From contig CM060064.1 of the NCBI GenBank assembly GCA_030533445.1, positions 40,207,787 through 40,271,786 of the forward strand: a stretch of DNA of 64,000 bases. The letters run 5' to 3'. Every line of letters begins with the position of its first letter. Positions within the stretch are counted from its first letter, which is position 1. Source of the stretch: Cyprinodon diabolis. Lineage: Eukaryota; Chordata; Actinopteri; Cyprinodontiformes; Cyprinodontidae. Of this stretch, positions 37,899 to 47,562 are shown piece after piece. Made by a program: the position numbers and the translations under genes. Below the pieces are notes generated by a model, which had not been told where the DNA came from, ran no database searches, and saw only the letters and a program-made list of their open reading frames with translations.

Positions 37899-38820
37899 AT
37901 GGCTGGACGACGTCTAGCGTTCAACTCGCCTTCAACTCCTCTTGGACGCGATGGCGACTCTGCAGTCGAACAACTGTGCGGGAGAGACGAACTCAAAGAA
38001 GAGAAGCTAGCAGTAAATATATGTTTGATTACTGCCTGCTAAGCTAAAAGCAGCCTAGCCTAAACTTACGGCTAATAGCAGCCTAGACTAAAGCTACGGC
38101 TAATAGCAGCCTAGCCTAAAGCTACGGTTAATAGTAGCCTTGCAAGAAAAATTTTTATTAAAGTGTATTTTTTGTGATTCACAGGAAGCAGTACGCCGTC
38201 TTCAAAACTCAGAGACAAATTGCAGGCGCTATGAACCGGAGCAAGGGTAAAAGTTAAAGAATATGCTTTCATTCTGCGGTAAAAGGAAATAGATACGGAT
38301 GGATACCCATCATAACTGTACATTTTGTTTTCACAGACTAATCTCGCCTCATAATGAGGCGGTGACCTCCTATTATTCATACCACTCTCATTTAATTGTT
38401 TTCCAGCTGCCTGTAAGACGTATTATGAGACGGTACGCAGGAGCTTCAGATATACGCAGCCTGAGAACACACTGCGTGCGAAATCTGCCAAGCATTCAGA
38501 AAAGAGAGTAAGACTTTATTTGGTGAATATTTTTCAGGTGCATTGATAGATGTGTTGTGTCCATACGCAGTGCATCCCATCGCATAGTGATGATTCATTG
38601 TTTTTTTTTTTTTGCTGGAATCGAGGCAGAGTGTGCTAGCTGATGAGCAAGTGGAACTCTGGAATGGCCGCCGCCATTTCGTAGGCCGGATCTCTCTGAA
38701 GCGATGCCGAAGTACAGGGCCATGCACAGTAGGCGTCTGCACATCGGACCTGCCTCGGAGGGAATGCTGCCAGTTACCTCCAACCCCGAGGAAGCAAACG
38801 GACCGTTCACGGACTTGTAA
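37899..38820 (+). pseudogene. Degenerate multi-exon gene copy, function unknown
   Basis: Exon 1 (37899-38012) opens MAGRRLAFNSPSTPLGRDGD, then SAVEQLCGRDELKEEKLA, ending at a GTAAAT donor. Exon 2 (38185-38246) gives EAVRRLQNSETNCRRYEPEQ after a TTCACAG acceptor. Exon 3 (38407-38507), after TTTTCCAG, gives ACKTYYETVRRSFRYTQPEN, then TLRAKSAKHSEKR and a GTAAG donor. Exon 4 carries LESRQSVLADEQVELWNG from 38615 and then, in another frame, PDLSEAMPKYRAMHSRRLHI up to the stop at 38818-38820. The wording matches a repeated fish protein family I recall but cannot name. The frameshift in exon 4, the poor exon 2-3 phase match and missing middle parts suggest a dead copy. Confidence 0.5.
38049..38142. 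repeat. 28-bp tandem repeat, 3.4 copies
   Basis: The unit AGCAGCCTAGCCTAAAGCTA plus CGGCTAAT is repeated with few changes inside the first intron of the degenerate gene. Confidence 0.95.
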
Positions 38821-38860
38821 TTTTTGCATACGCATGTGTTTGGATACGCGTTGTATATAG

Positions 38861-38861
<1 letters not shown>

Positions 38862-38905
<44 letters not shown>
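38862..38905. repeat. (GT)n microsatellite
   Basis: About 21 GT dinucleotides in the would-be 3' UTR of the degenerate gene. Confidence 0.97.
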
Positions 38906-38907
<2 letters not shown>

Positions 38908-38913
38908 AATAAA
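38908..38913 (+). terminator. Poly(A) signal of the degenerate gene
   Basis: AATAAA, 88 bp past the last stop codon (38820) and directly after the GT run. It is in the right place and strand to end the transcript of exons 37899-38820. Confidence 0.5.
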
Positions 38914-39118
38914 GCTCTTTCTTTGCATAAACAGCTTCCTGGCAAATGTTCATTTCCTGTATAAATTCATTCATGTCCTTGATGGTAGCCTAATAATTGT
39001 GTGGTAGTGTAGGATAACATACATACACAGCATATGAATAAATAAATATATGAATGAATAAATAAATATATATATATATATTTATGTAAATTTATATGTA
39101 AATATATATATATGCCAA

Positions 39119-39312
39119 CCAATCACGAGCGACTTTACTTGTTTAAAAAGAAGTGGTTCCGTCCAATACTCAGTAAGAAAATTAAAGCCTGGCCTGGCCA
39201 CGTGTGGTTTTGCTGCCAATCACGAGCGATTTTACTTGTTTGAGAATAGTGGTTTCAGCCAATACTGAGTAGGTTATTCAAGCCAGACCTGACCAGCCGC
39301 GCGGGTTCGCTG
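39119..39312. repeat. 97-bp tandem duplication with CCAAT motifs
   Basis: Two 97-bp copies, 39119-39215 and 39216-39312, each start CCAATCACGAGCGA and carry a second CCAATACT motif and a GCCWGRCCTG stretch. They diverge by roughly a fifth. Function unknown. Confidence 0.85.
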
Positions 39313-41906
39313 CATTCAAATGCTAATTAGGGCCATTAGTACAGCTCATCGCTCTCCACATACGTCAGAGTCCGTTCCCGACAATTTGTGGCACTGACAA
39401 ACGGGGACAAGCGCGGGTTGCAAATTGTCGGAAACTGACGAAAATCAGGGAGATCTGCGGGAGTTTACGGGGACGAAAATCTCACTTTTCATGCAGTGTC
39501 CTTCACAGTGTACAGCCATAACGGGTTCCTCTAATACGAGTCAAGTGAATTGTTTTGTGGTTTGCAAAAATAATATAAACTAAATGTCCAGTTTTTCAAA
39601 ATATTGAGAGCAGGGGTCCGAATGGTCATTTTAAAATACAAAGAATAAAATAAATGTTGTATTTTTCTCAGTGTATTTAATTTACTTCTTTGAGATGTTG
39701 GACTTTTCTTATATTTTCACTGTAACGTTATACTTTGCAAGACAAGATTAATTTATTTTAAACCCATCTCCACCAGGAGTGCTAATATACGTAGCTGGCT
39801 GCACATGGTTGTAAATGTTTGTGGATCATTTTTCGATTTATAGTTGGCTTTGTGTTTGGAATCAACATTTCTGAGCATTAGCACTAGGAAAGTGTGCGGA
39901 CGATCTGCCTCAATCATTGTAACCCGAACTGGAAATTGTATAGTGAAAATGACAGTGAGTTTAAAAATAATCTAAATAATGTATATAATGTAAAACCGTC
40001 TGATTACTTATCATGATTATATATTAAATTGTATATTAAAAACTCTTTAGTCACTTTGAACATTTGTTTTATAAAATGCCTTTCCAGTGCCGGCTCCTTT
40101 CTTTTTTTTTTTTTGATGAAGTTAAAATTCCTCACTCCCACTCATTTACATCACAGATTGTTTTCCACCGAGGCATGTTTGAAAACTCTGAATCGTGAGC
40201 TTGACATTTATCTGTCTGTAAATAAATAGCATGTCTCAGCAGCAGTTATGAAGTCATGGGTTATTGCTGCTCAATGTCAGTCAGATTTAGCTCTTGCCTA
40301 ACAGAAACCCAGTGACCTCTGCATATTTTGCACTCGAAGGGGTCACGGTTCAGGCCTCCGGGGAGCTGTTCTGCTCCCTGTCTCCTCTCACGCTGGGGAG
40401 TGGAGTTCCCAAGCATTTCCCCCGACTGTAGCTGAGAACAATCCCATGTCAGCAGCCAATCAGAGGAGCAGAGCAGCTCGTTTCATCAATGTGGACATGA
40501 CGCATGGCAAGGACAATGGGAGGATACGAAGGCATGCTGTAACGTGCAAAGGCAGCCAGGGTTAGATGGGTTGTTTTACTGTGTAGTGGCAATTTCCTGA
40601 ACTTTATGGTTTAACACCTTAAAACCTCTGAAGTGATGTCAAGTGTTTGTCGTATTAAGCATGGAGACTCCCCGTTAAATAAAGCAAGTCTGATATAAAG
40701 CTGTAAAATGTGCGGCCTGTGGAGTATTTCCATCTAGAGTCAAGCTACAAACACACCAAAGTCAAGCCTTTCCACCCGTGTCATGACATCTGCTGAAACC
40801 ATAGACCTGTTTTCGGCAGGACCCCATCCCGTCCTGTTTTCAGTTGCCGTAGCTACAGGACAGCCCATAGGAGTCAGAGCAGGGTTTGGTCCAAACCTCG
40901 CTGGGACCTGAGAGGAGGCGGCGGTTTGGATGAGATGGACTGCGTTTAGTTCCAGGGCTTTCCAGAACCTCCCTGGGGTTTCATTAAAACAAAAGAGGGG
41001 GGTGGCGGAGGAGGAAGGTCTTCCTGCTGGAGCTAAAGGGCCACATGCTGCAGCAACAACATGTGTTTCACAACATATGATCAAATTAAGTTGTTCCTTT
41101 GCAAGCATAGAATTGAAATCCATCAAAATGTCATTAGATTGCACATTGGACCACAGATTAACTTCAGATACGATTCAGCCTGCACTCTTCTTAGTTTAAT
41201 TTGCCTGCACTTAGAGAACTCGGTTTTCATGTTTCATCAAATTTACTTTTGCTTTGGAGAAAATAATTAAACAAAGTTAAATGGTCCAGAAAGGGAATTA
41301 ATACACAGGCCTTCTTTCAGCAAGCTGTTTATTTTCATTTTGTATTACTAGTATTAAGTTGCTTATAATATGATTTTTTTCTCAACAATCCTTCCTGATT
41401 TGTTTTTATTTGTAGCTCTAGAGTCAGAGAACATCTTGTGTGTTGTTAGCTCGATTTAATATACGGTCACTAAAGTAATTATTAGACCACCGCTGTTTTT
41501 GTTGTAATTTGTTGCTCTAAAGATATATTAACTAAATAATAGAGTGAACCAAAACGCAAAAACAAGGCTGGTCTAAAAAAAATTTTATTACTGTAAACTC
41601 ATACCTGTAAGTGTTTTATTGTAATCTGCCGATTATTGTTCAAAATAATTTTATAAAATAAAGGATTAAGGACAAAGTTGTCTTCAATAAATATAAATGA
41701 AAGTGGGTTGTAAACTGTAATTGTTTCTGACTCCTGATGTTAATAAAAGCTCCCTGCAGAAGCATGATGAATCGAAACAATGTGGAGCACAAAGTCCATC
41801 ATTTATATCCATATAGATATGATTCTAACTATTGTATTTCAGGGTTTAAATTTACTATCAATCCTGCTGAAAATTGACAAACAGTGACTTTACCATAGGA
41901 ATTTTT
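39313..41906. other. Intergenic DNA without recognised genes
   Basis: The part at 40290-40560 and 40740-41060 is GC-richer and repeat-free, with open frames on both strands, none recognisable. The rest is AT-rich. Candidate conserved non-coding DNA by composition only. Confidence 0.4.
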
Positions 41907-42010
41907 CACAGGAACAGACGTTGCTCCGTCTTACGGAAGAGGATTAGGGCCACTGAAAAAAAAAATGTTAACTGATTTTTAAATTGTATTTCAGTTTAGT
42001 ATGGGAAAAA

Positions 42011-42085
42011 AGTCAGAATTCTGACTTTAATCTCAGAATTCTGACTTTTTTCTCAGAATTCTGACTTTTTACTCAGAATTCTGAC
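42011..42085. repeat. Left-arm array, about 4 palindromic units
   Basis: Units of CAGAATTCTGACTTTWWTCT, the reverse complement of the right-arm units. Only four remain against about 25 on the right. Confidence 0.9.
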
Positions 42086-42505
42086 AGATAACAAACATGT
42101 TAGCATCAAGCCATAGCCATGTCTGTTTTAGAGACTAGCTCTCTTGTTTTACAGTTTTTCTCGATTGTTTACACACAAATATTGGTACTTGAAACACAAT
42201 GAACACAAAATGTAACTCATGCACCAACCCCCTGAACCAATTCTGCTAAACTACAAGCACAATTCCTGCTTTACACTCAAATTGCAGTTCTAAAACATAC
42301 TTTTTCGAAAACTCTACACACAATTGTCATGAAGAAAATCTTTTGTTTTCACAAGGAACACACTGTTATTCCAAACTCTAAAGTTAATTTCCCTACGATG
42401 CACACTGACTCCTCGCATGGGCAAACACCTAACACACATGCTTCCACTCAGCAATCAGACTTTTAGCATCAAAGGGCAACAGGTGAGCTCTTCTGTTTTG
42501 GAGCA

Positions 42506-44020
42506 ATGGAGGCCAATGTTGTAAACAGAGCCAGAGCCAGAGGAGTGAGAGTAAGAGGAGGACGATGGGGAGGACGATGGGGAGGACGAGGACGAGGAAG
42601 GCCAAGGACAATCATTTCTGATGAGATCCAAGCCACTTTGGTTGACCATGTGGTCAACCATGGCCTAACAATGAGGGAGGCTGGGCAAAGAGTACAGCCA
42701 AATTTGAGCAGGTACACTGTAGCATCCATCATCCGGACTTTCCGCAATGAGAATAGGTAAGAAATCTACTCTCACTACAAAACTGCAGTACTGCATATCA
42801 ATACAGTACTCAATGAGTACAGTAGTACAGTATTACCTGTGGACTGTTCTGTAGGACATTGTGTTTTGAGTATTTGGGAAATGTATTCCTACACAGTATT
42901 TACAGTATTGCACTCTTTGTATTGCAGAACTGAAAGATTACCAACAAGAGGTGGACGGGGCCGTCTTCTGTCTCCTGAACAGGAAACAGAGATCATGAAC
43001 ATGGTTCTTGAAAATAACGCCATTACCTTACGGCAAATACAAAGAAAAACAATAGAAAACAATGAGATATTTCAAAATATTGATAGGGTAAGTTTATCAA
43101 CGCTGGAACGTGTCTTGCACAGAAATAAACTGAGGATGAAGCAGGTCTACAGGGTGCCATTTGAGCGCAATTCAGAAAGAGTCAAAGAATTGCGATATAA
43201 CTATGTGCAAGTACGTCCTATACATTCCCACCCTTGATGCATACTGTCAACATTGTATAAATCATACATATTTCTTTCTATTATATTGTAATCATAATGA
43301 TTGTGCTTCACAATAGTGACCGCTCCATGTCTACTTCTGATATTGTCATGTGTGTTTCAGAGAGTCCTTGAGCTGGAGGTGGATGCAGTGGAGCACCAGT
43401 TCTTCTTCATTGATGAGGTTGGATTCAACCTCACAAAAAGACGAAGGAGGGGAAGGAATATAATCGGCCAGCATGCCATTGTTGAAGTCCCTGGCCAGCG
43501 CGGAGGGAACATCACAATGTGTGCAGCGATGACCCACCATGGCATCATCCATCACCATGCTACCCTTGGCCCCTACAACACTGCCCATCTGATCACATTC
43601 CTGGACACCCTACACAACACACTCATTCCACCAGATCAGATAGACGGCCCAGAGCAGCTCAGGTACGTTGTCATTTGGGACAACGTAAGCTTCCACCGGG
43701 CTGCTCTGGTTCATAACTGGTTCACTGACCACCCACGCTTTTCAGTTGTTTATCTCCCTCCATATTCTCCATTCCTCAATCCTATTGAGGAATTTTTTTC
43801 TGCCTGGAGATGGAAAGTGTACGACCTAAATTCAGAAACGCATATACCCCTTTTCCAAGCTATGGAAGACGCATGTGGAGATATAGCAGTTGATGCTTTT
43901 CATGGCTGGATTCGCCATGCTAGGCGATATTTCCCCCGCTGCTTGGCCAGGGAAAACATTGCTTGTGATGTAGATGAGGTGCTGTGGCCAGACCGAAACA
44001 GAAGAGAGGATGCAGCATAG
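42506..44020 (+). CDS. DD35E transposase, intact across two introns (397 aa)
   Basis: Exons 42506-42756, 42928-43210 and 43361-44020 join in phase (GTAAG/TTGCAG and GTACGT/TTTCAG borders) into 397 residues without a stop. Residues 28-34 (RGRGRPR) form an AT-hook-like motif. Residues 35-175 carry two helix-turn-helix-like segments (LTMREAGQRV..LSRYTVASII; AITLRQIQRK..LSTLERVLHR) for binding the terminal repeats. The DDE nuclease follows: D196 in FFFIDEVGF, D285 in VVIWDNVSFH and E321 in YSPFLNPIEE, with 35 residues between D285 and E321. The enzyme cuts and reinserts the element at TA. The start is the first ATG of the open frame, and the basic Arg/Gly-rich opening fits a nuclear DNA-binding protein. 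Confidence 0.9.
42757..42927 (+). other. Transposase intron 1 (171 bp)
   Basis: Phase 2, with GTAAGAAATC at the left and TATTGCAG at the right. It is rich in CAGTA/TACTG motifs. Removing it joins NENR to TERLPTRGGRGR. Confidence 0.85.
43211..43360 (+). other. Transposase intron 2 (150 bp)
   Basis: Phase 0, with GTACGTCC at the left and GTGTTTCAG at the right. Removing it joins NYVQ to RVLELEVDAVEHQ. Confidence 0.85.
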
Positions 44021-44137
44021 TTTATTTTGTTTTGTTTTTTTATTATTACTGTAACTGTATACAGTAAAATCTTCTGCACTGTATGTGCAACTTTGTGTTG
44101 GTTGGGATGTACACTGTGTACATTGTTTTGTGGCAAA

Positions 44138-44143
44138 AATAAA
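44138..44143 (+). terminator. Poly(A) signal of the transposase gene
   Basis: AATAAA, 118 bp past the stop codon and well inside the right terminal repeat. Confidence 0.7.
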
Positions 44144-44708
44144 ACATGTTTGTTACAGTATATTTGTGTGTTCTGAGTAGAAAAACAATATTCTAAAATA
44201 TTTTACAACGCACTTATGTATTTAATGTCTGTAGTAAGTGTAACACTGAACAAAAAGTCATTATGATGAATGGAGAATGGTGTTTTACACTGAGCACATC
44301 AGTGTTTAAATGCTTTTTTTAATTGTCTGTTCATATGATAGTTTGTGTGTGTCATCTGAACACAAAATGGCCTTTTGTGAAGAGATAAAACTGTTTTGAA
44401 TGTAAAGTTTCATTTTGCAGGAGAATTGAAGGGTTTTGCCCATTGTGTGTGTGTTTGTTGGATTTGTGTGTAGAGTTCTGAGAATACGAGGCATGTTTTC
44501 AGAAATGTGTGTAAACAATCGAGAAAAACTGTAATGACCTTCTGCTCCTTTATTAATGAGGGGACCCCTCGGGCACGTAAAAAGTTCCCTAATTCCGTCA
44601 TTTTCCACCACTGTGTCACTGGCCCTCTCAAACAACTCACATCTTTGTCAGTGAAGCTGAGTGCTCCCACATCTTTTCATTCATGGTGACCATCTACATT
44701 AAGATCCA

Positions 44709-45217
44709 AAATTCTGAAATTAAAGTCAGAATTCTGAGAAAAAAGTCAGAATTCTGAGATTAAAGTCAGAATTCTGAGAAAAAAGTCAGAATTCTGAGAT
44801 TAAAGTCAGAATTCTGAGATTAAAGTCAGAATTCTGAGAAAAAAGTCAGAATTCTGAGATTAAAGTCAGAATTCTGAGATTAAAGTCAGAATTCTGAGAA
44901 AAAAAGTCAGAATTCTGAGAAAAAAAGTCAGAATTCTGAGAAAAAAGTCAGAATTCTGAGAGTCGGAATTCTGAGAAAAAGTCAGAATTCTGAGACAAAA
45001 GTGAGAATTCTGAGATTAAAGTCAGAATTCTGAGATTAAAGTCAGAATTCTGAGAAAAAAAGTCAGAATTCTGAGAAAAAAAGTCAGAATTCTGAGAAAA
45101 AAGTCAGAATTCTGAGAAAGTCGGAATTCTGAGAAAAAAGTCAGAATTCTGAGACAAAAGTGAGAATTCTGAGAATATAGTCAGAATTCTGAGAAAAAAG
45201 TCTGAATTCTGACTTTT
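44709..45217. repeat. Right-arm array, about 25 palindromic 20-bp units
   Basis: Each unit is GTCAGAATTCTGAG plus a 6-base spacer, either AAAAAA or ATTAAA. The core CAGAATTCTG is a perfect palindrome. Two identical 60-bp blocks follow each other (44761-44820, 44821-44880). A variant block with GTCGGAATTCTGAG and GACAAAAGTGAGAATTC occurs twice, about 158 bp apart (44961 and 45119). Confidence 0.97.
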
Positions 45218-45308
45218 TTCCCATACTAAATTGAAATGAAATTTTAAAATCAGTTTTTTTTTTTTTTTCCAGTGGCCTTAATCCTCTTCCGTACTGTCTG
45301 TTCTTGTG

Positions 45309-45725
45309 TTATTGTGTGAAATAATATGCATTCTGTCAGGTTGGGTGGAGGTACGTTGAGGAATACAGAGATAAGTTCTTGCAGGTTTAATTAAATCAAA
45401 AACACATCAGAAACAAAATGCAAGAATCAAAATACAGGAAACCAAAAACCAGGAGCCATCAGGGGAAAACACCCATGGGGAGCCAAGTAACAACAAGAAG
45501 CCAGCAATGAAGAACTGCAGAGGTGGTGTATATATGGGGAACAGAACAAAGGATGGACTAATGAGCTGATATGGAGCAGGTGTGTATAGAAGTAACTAGA
45601 AAGGAGGGAAAGGAGACAGGCACGAGGGGGTGACAGAAAGCCAAAGATCAACAAAACAGAATGACATAGATAACTCAAAACTCAAAGTTAAGTCAAAGTC
45701 CAAAAGGGAGAACCATAGCACATTC
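45309..45725. repeat. Unclassified interspersed repeat
   Basis: Purine-rich, non-coding block with CAGGAGCCATCAGGGGAAAA and GGAGGGAAAGGAGACAGGCA wording, similar in style to 3180-3835. No termini seen. Confidence 0.3.
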
Positions 45726-46595
45726 GGCTGATTGCTTTCCCTTTATTTTCTTCAAAATGCAGTGTCTTTTCATTTATTTAAGTTTACTCTACTGAAATCT
45801 ATTAGGCAGCTGCAGCTTGTACAGAGGGCTGCTGTCAGAATCCTGGTAAAATTGTATTGATGGCCAATAAAGCGATAAGTAGAGTTGCTGCTCAGGTATA
45901 GTCCATGAGGATCCCACAGATATCTGTGCGCCCAGGATTAAACCTAAACAAAAGGAGGAGCATTTAGTTTTTTATGCTCCTCAGCTCTTGATTTTCTTTA
46001 TCTTGATTATCAATATCTTTATTGCCTTAGGCCTTTATCTGCTTAAATGTTGAAAAACAAAAGGCAAACTTTTTGCATAAATAACTGCTGCTTATTTATA
46101 ACTTTCACAACTACAGAATATCTTGCTGCATTTTCTTGACAAATAAAAATGTTTGTAGGAGAAGCCAACATATTTCATGGCAGATAATACGAGAAACAAT
46201 AATCAGAAGAGGCAAACACTTGAGGTTTACAGCTGCATCAGGTCACCTTGTCATCCAGCTGGAAACAAAAAGGATGAAGTGTCTCTGATCAAAAACGTCT
46301 CTTTATAGGAATTATTACAGGAAATCACAAAGCTTGCAAGCTTATATCTACACTGATACACTTATATCTACACTGATACAGATCACTTTCTATAATCCTG
46401 AGAGAGAAACCGCTGTGTGATATTTATACATGAACTGTGGGTTAATGGACTTGGGTTTGAACTGCATCTCAAACGCTTTTGATGCATGTTTTAAAGCCAT
46501 TTGCCAAGTGTACAAACAACATCTGTGTGTACATAAACATCTCTGCTGTTTATTTGTTCTAACCGTCCGCTTAAAACAGAAAGCTCCCTTTTCAC
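45726..46595. other. Intergenic DNA
   Basis: No gene. A perfect 20-bp tandem duplication lies at 46341-46360 and 46361-46380. Confidence 0.45.
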
Positions 46596-46815
46596 AAATC
46601 ATACAGAGCGATTGGTTAGCGTTTTCTATCTGAGGAAACCTAAGTCGCTGCTTCAAATCATTAATTTTGCAGGATTCACTCCACCCAGGTGAGCAAGTGA
46701 GCTGCAGTAAACACCCACTGCATAGTGTCATTGACTCTGCAGCAATCCCTCACTCTAAGCATGCATGCAGTGACAGTAAAGAGGAAAAACTCCCTTCTAA
46801 AAGGAAGAAACCTCA
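46596..46815 (-). mobile_element. L2-type LINE 3' UTR fragment
   Basis: Contains the TTTTCTATCTGAGGAAACC, GCAATCCCTCACTCTAAGCA and AACTCCCTTCTAAAAGGAAG phrases in the same order as the 3' parts of the copies at 34728 and 47563. No coding part. Confidence 0.7.
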
Positions 46816-47562
46816 AACACATTATGAATTAGTGTGAGTATCCTCTGCTGAGCCCAATGGGGGCTGAAGGAGACATAAGCAGACACAAAATAAACTTAAA
46901 AGCACCATAGAACGCTTTACGTTAGATAAGTAATGAACTAGCATCATATGTGGCTCAGTTTGGGAAAGAAAAAGTTAAGCCTTTTCCACCAGGCCCTTTC
47001 AGCTGATTGCAGCAAGTCTAGTCAATCTGGGTGTTTCTACCTGGTGCACCGCAGCGTGTTTCCAAAGCGACCCAAATGTGCTGGCCACTTCGCTAAAAAA
47101 GCCGCCTGTTCTATTTATGCCAAACTCCATCTCAGTCTAAAACAGAGAGGATTGTTCAGGCAGAAAGACATTTTATGAAAAACAAATGGATCTGTGCAGA
47201 TTGCATTTTCTGGACTTTTGTGTAATAAGAAATTCTGTTCTTGCCTTTAATCAACAGCCATAATTATTATAAACATTACACTGGGAAAATACAGTCAGAA
47301 ATAAATATCTGAAACTCATTTAACCATGAGAGATTCAAAGAAAAAAAAGATAACCTGATTAGATAAGAGCAGGTACGCGAAAAGGTGGTATTAGTGACCA
47401 AATAACCACCTTACTGGTTTATTGTTCTCTTTAAAACCTAGAAGATCATTACTATAATCCGAGTCGAACAGTGCAGATTTACTCTGCTCTGAAAATAATA
47501 ATAAGAATTTCCACAAGTGTAAAAAAAAACATACAATTGGGGAGGGGTCAAGCTGGGGGAAG
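46816..47562. other. Unique intergenic DNA
   Basis: The part 46930-47180 is repeat-free, with one 76-codon plus-strand open frame of no recognised family. It may be conserved non-coding sequence. Confidence 0.35.

Larger units (their letters stand above)
42152..44531 (+). mobile_element. Complete IS630-Tc1-mariner transposon, 2380 bp
   Basis: Perfect 26-bp terminal inverted repeats start CAGTTTTTCTCGATTG at 42152 and end with its complement at 44531. They are flanked by the TA duplication (42150-42151, 44532-44533) that defines the superfamily. Inside is one plus-strand transposase gene with two introns, a poly(A) signal at 44138-44143, and non-coding subterminal regions with many ACACAAA-type motifs. 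Perfect termini and an undamaged frame suggest recent insertion. The type resembles fish elements filed under TcMar-ISRm11, to be confirmed by alignment. Confidence 0.9.
41907..45308. mobile_element. Fold-back element built of palindromic repeat arrays, split by a transposon
   Basis: The two ends are inverted copies. CACARGAACAGAC and then TACGGAAGAGGATTA, RGGCCACTG, an A-run, ACTGATTTT, ATTTCA and TTTAGTATGGGAAAAAAGTC run rightward from 41907 and, in complement, leftward from 45308. Inside the ends come arrays of a 20-bp unit containing CAGAATTCTG, again in opposite orientation on the two arms. The left end has 10 extra bases at 41920-41931. Without the nested transposon at 42152-44531 the element is about 1.0 kb. 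It has no coding capacity of its own, and the target duplication is unclear. Superfamily unknown. Confidence 0.75.

Noticed and set aside
37899..38820. An intact functional gene model for the four-block locus
   Set aside because: Exon 2 ends in phase 2 but exon 3 is open only after phase 1, and exon 4 needs a frame change after WNG. The evidence favours a broken copy.
44709..45217. CRISPR array
   Set aside because: The repeats are regular, but the spacers are 6-base low-complexity sequence, the unit is palindromic throughout, and the genome is a vertebrate's.
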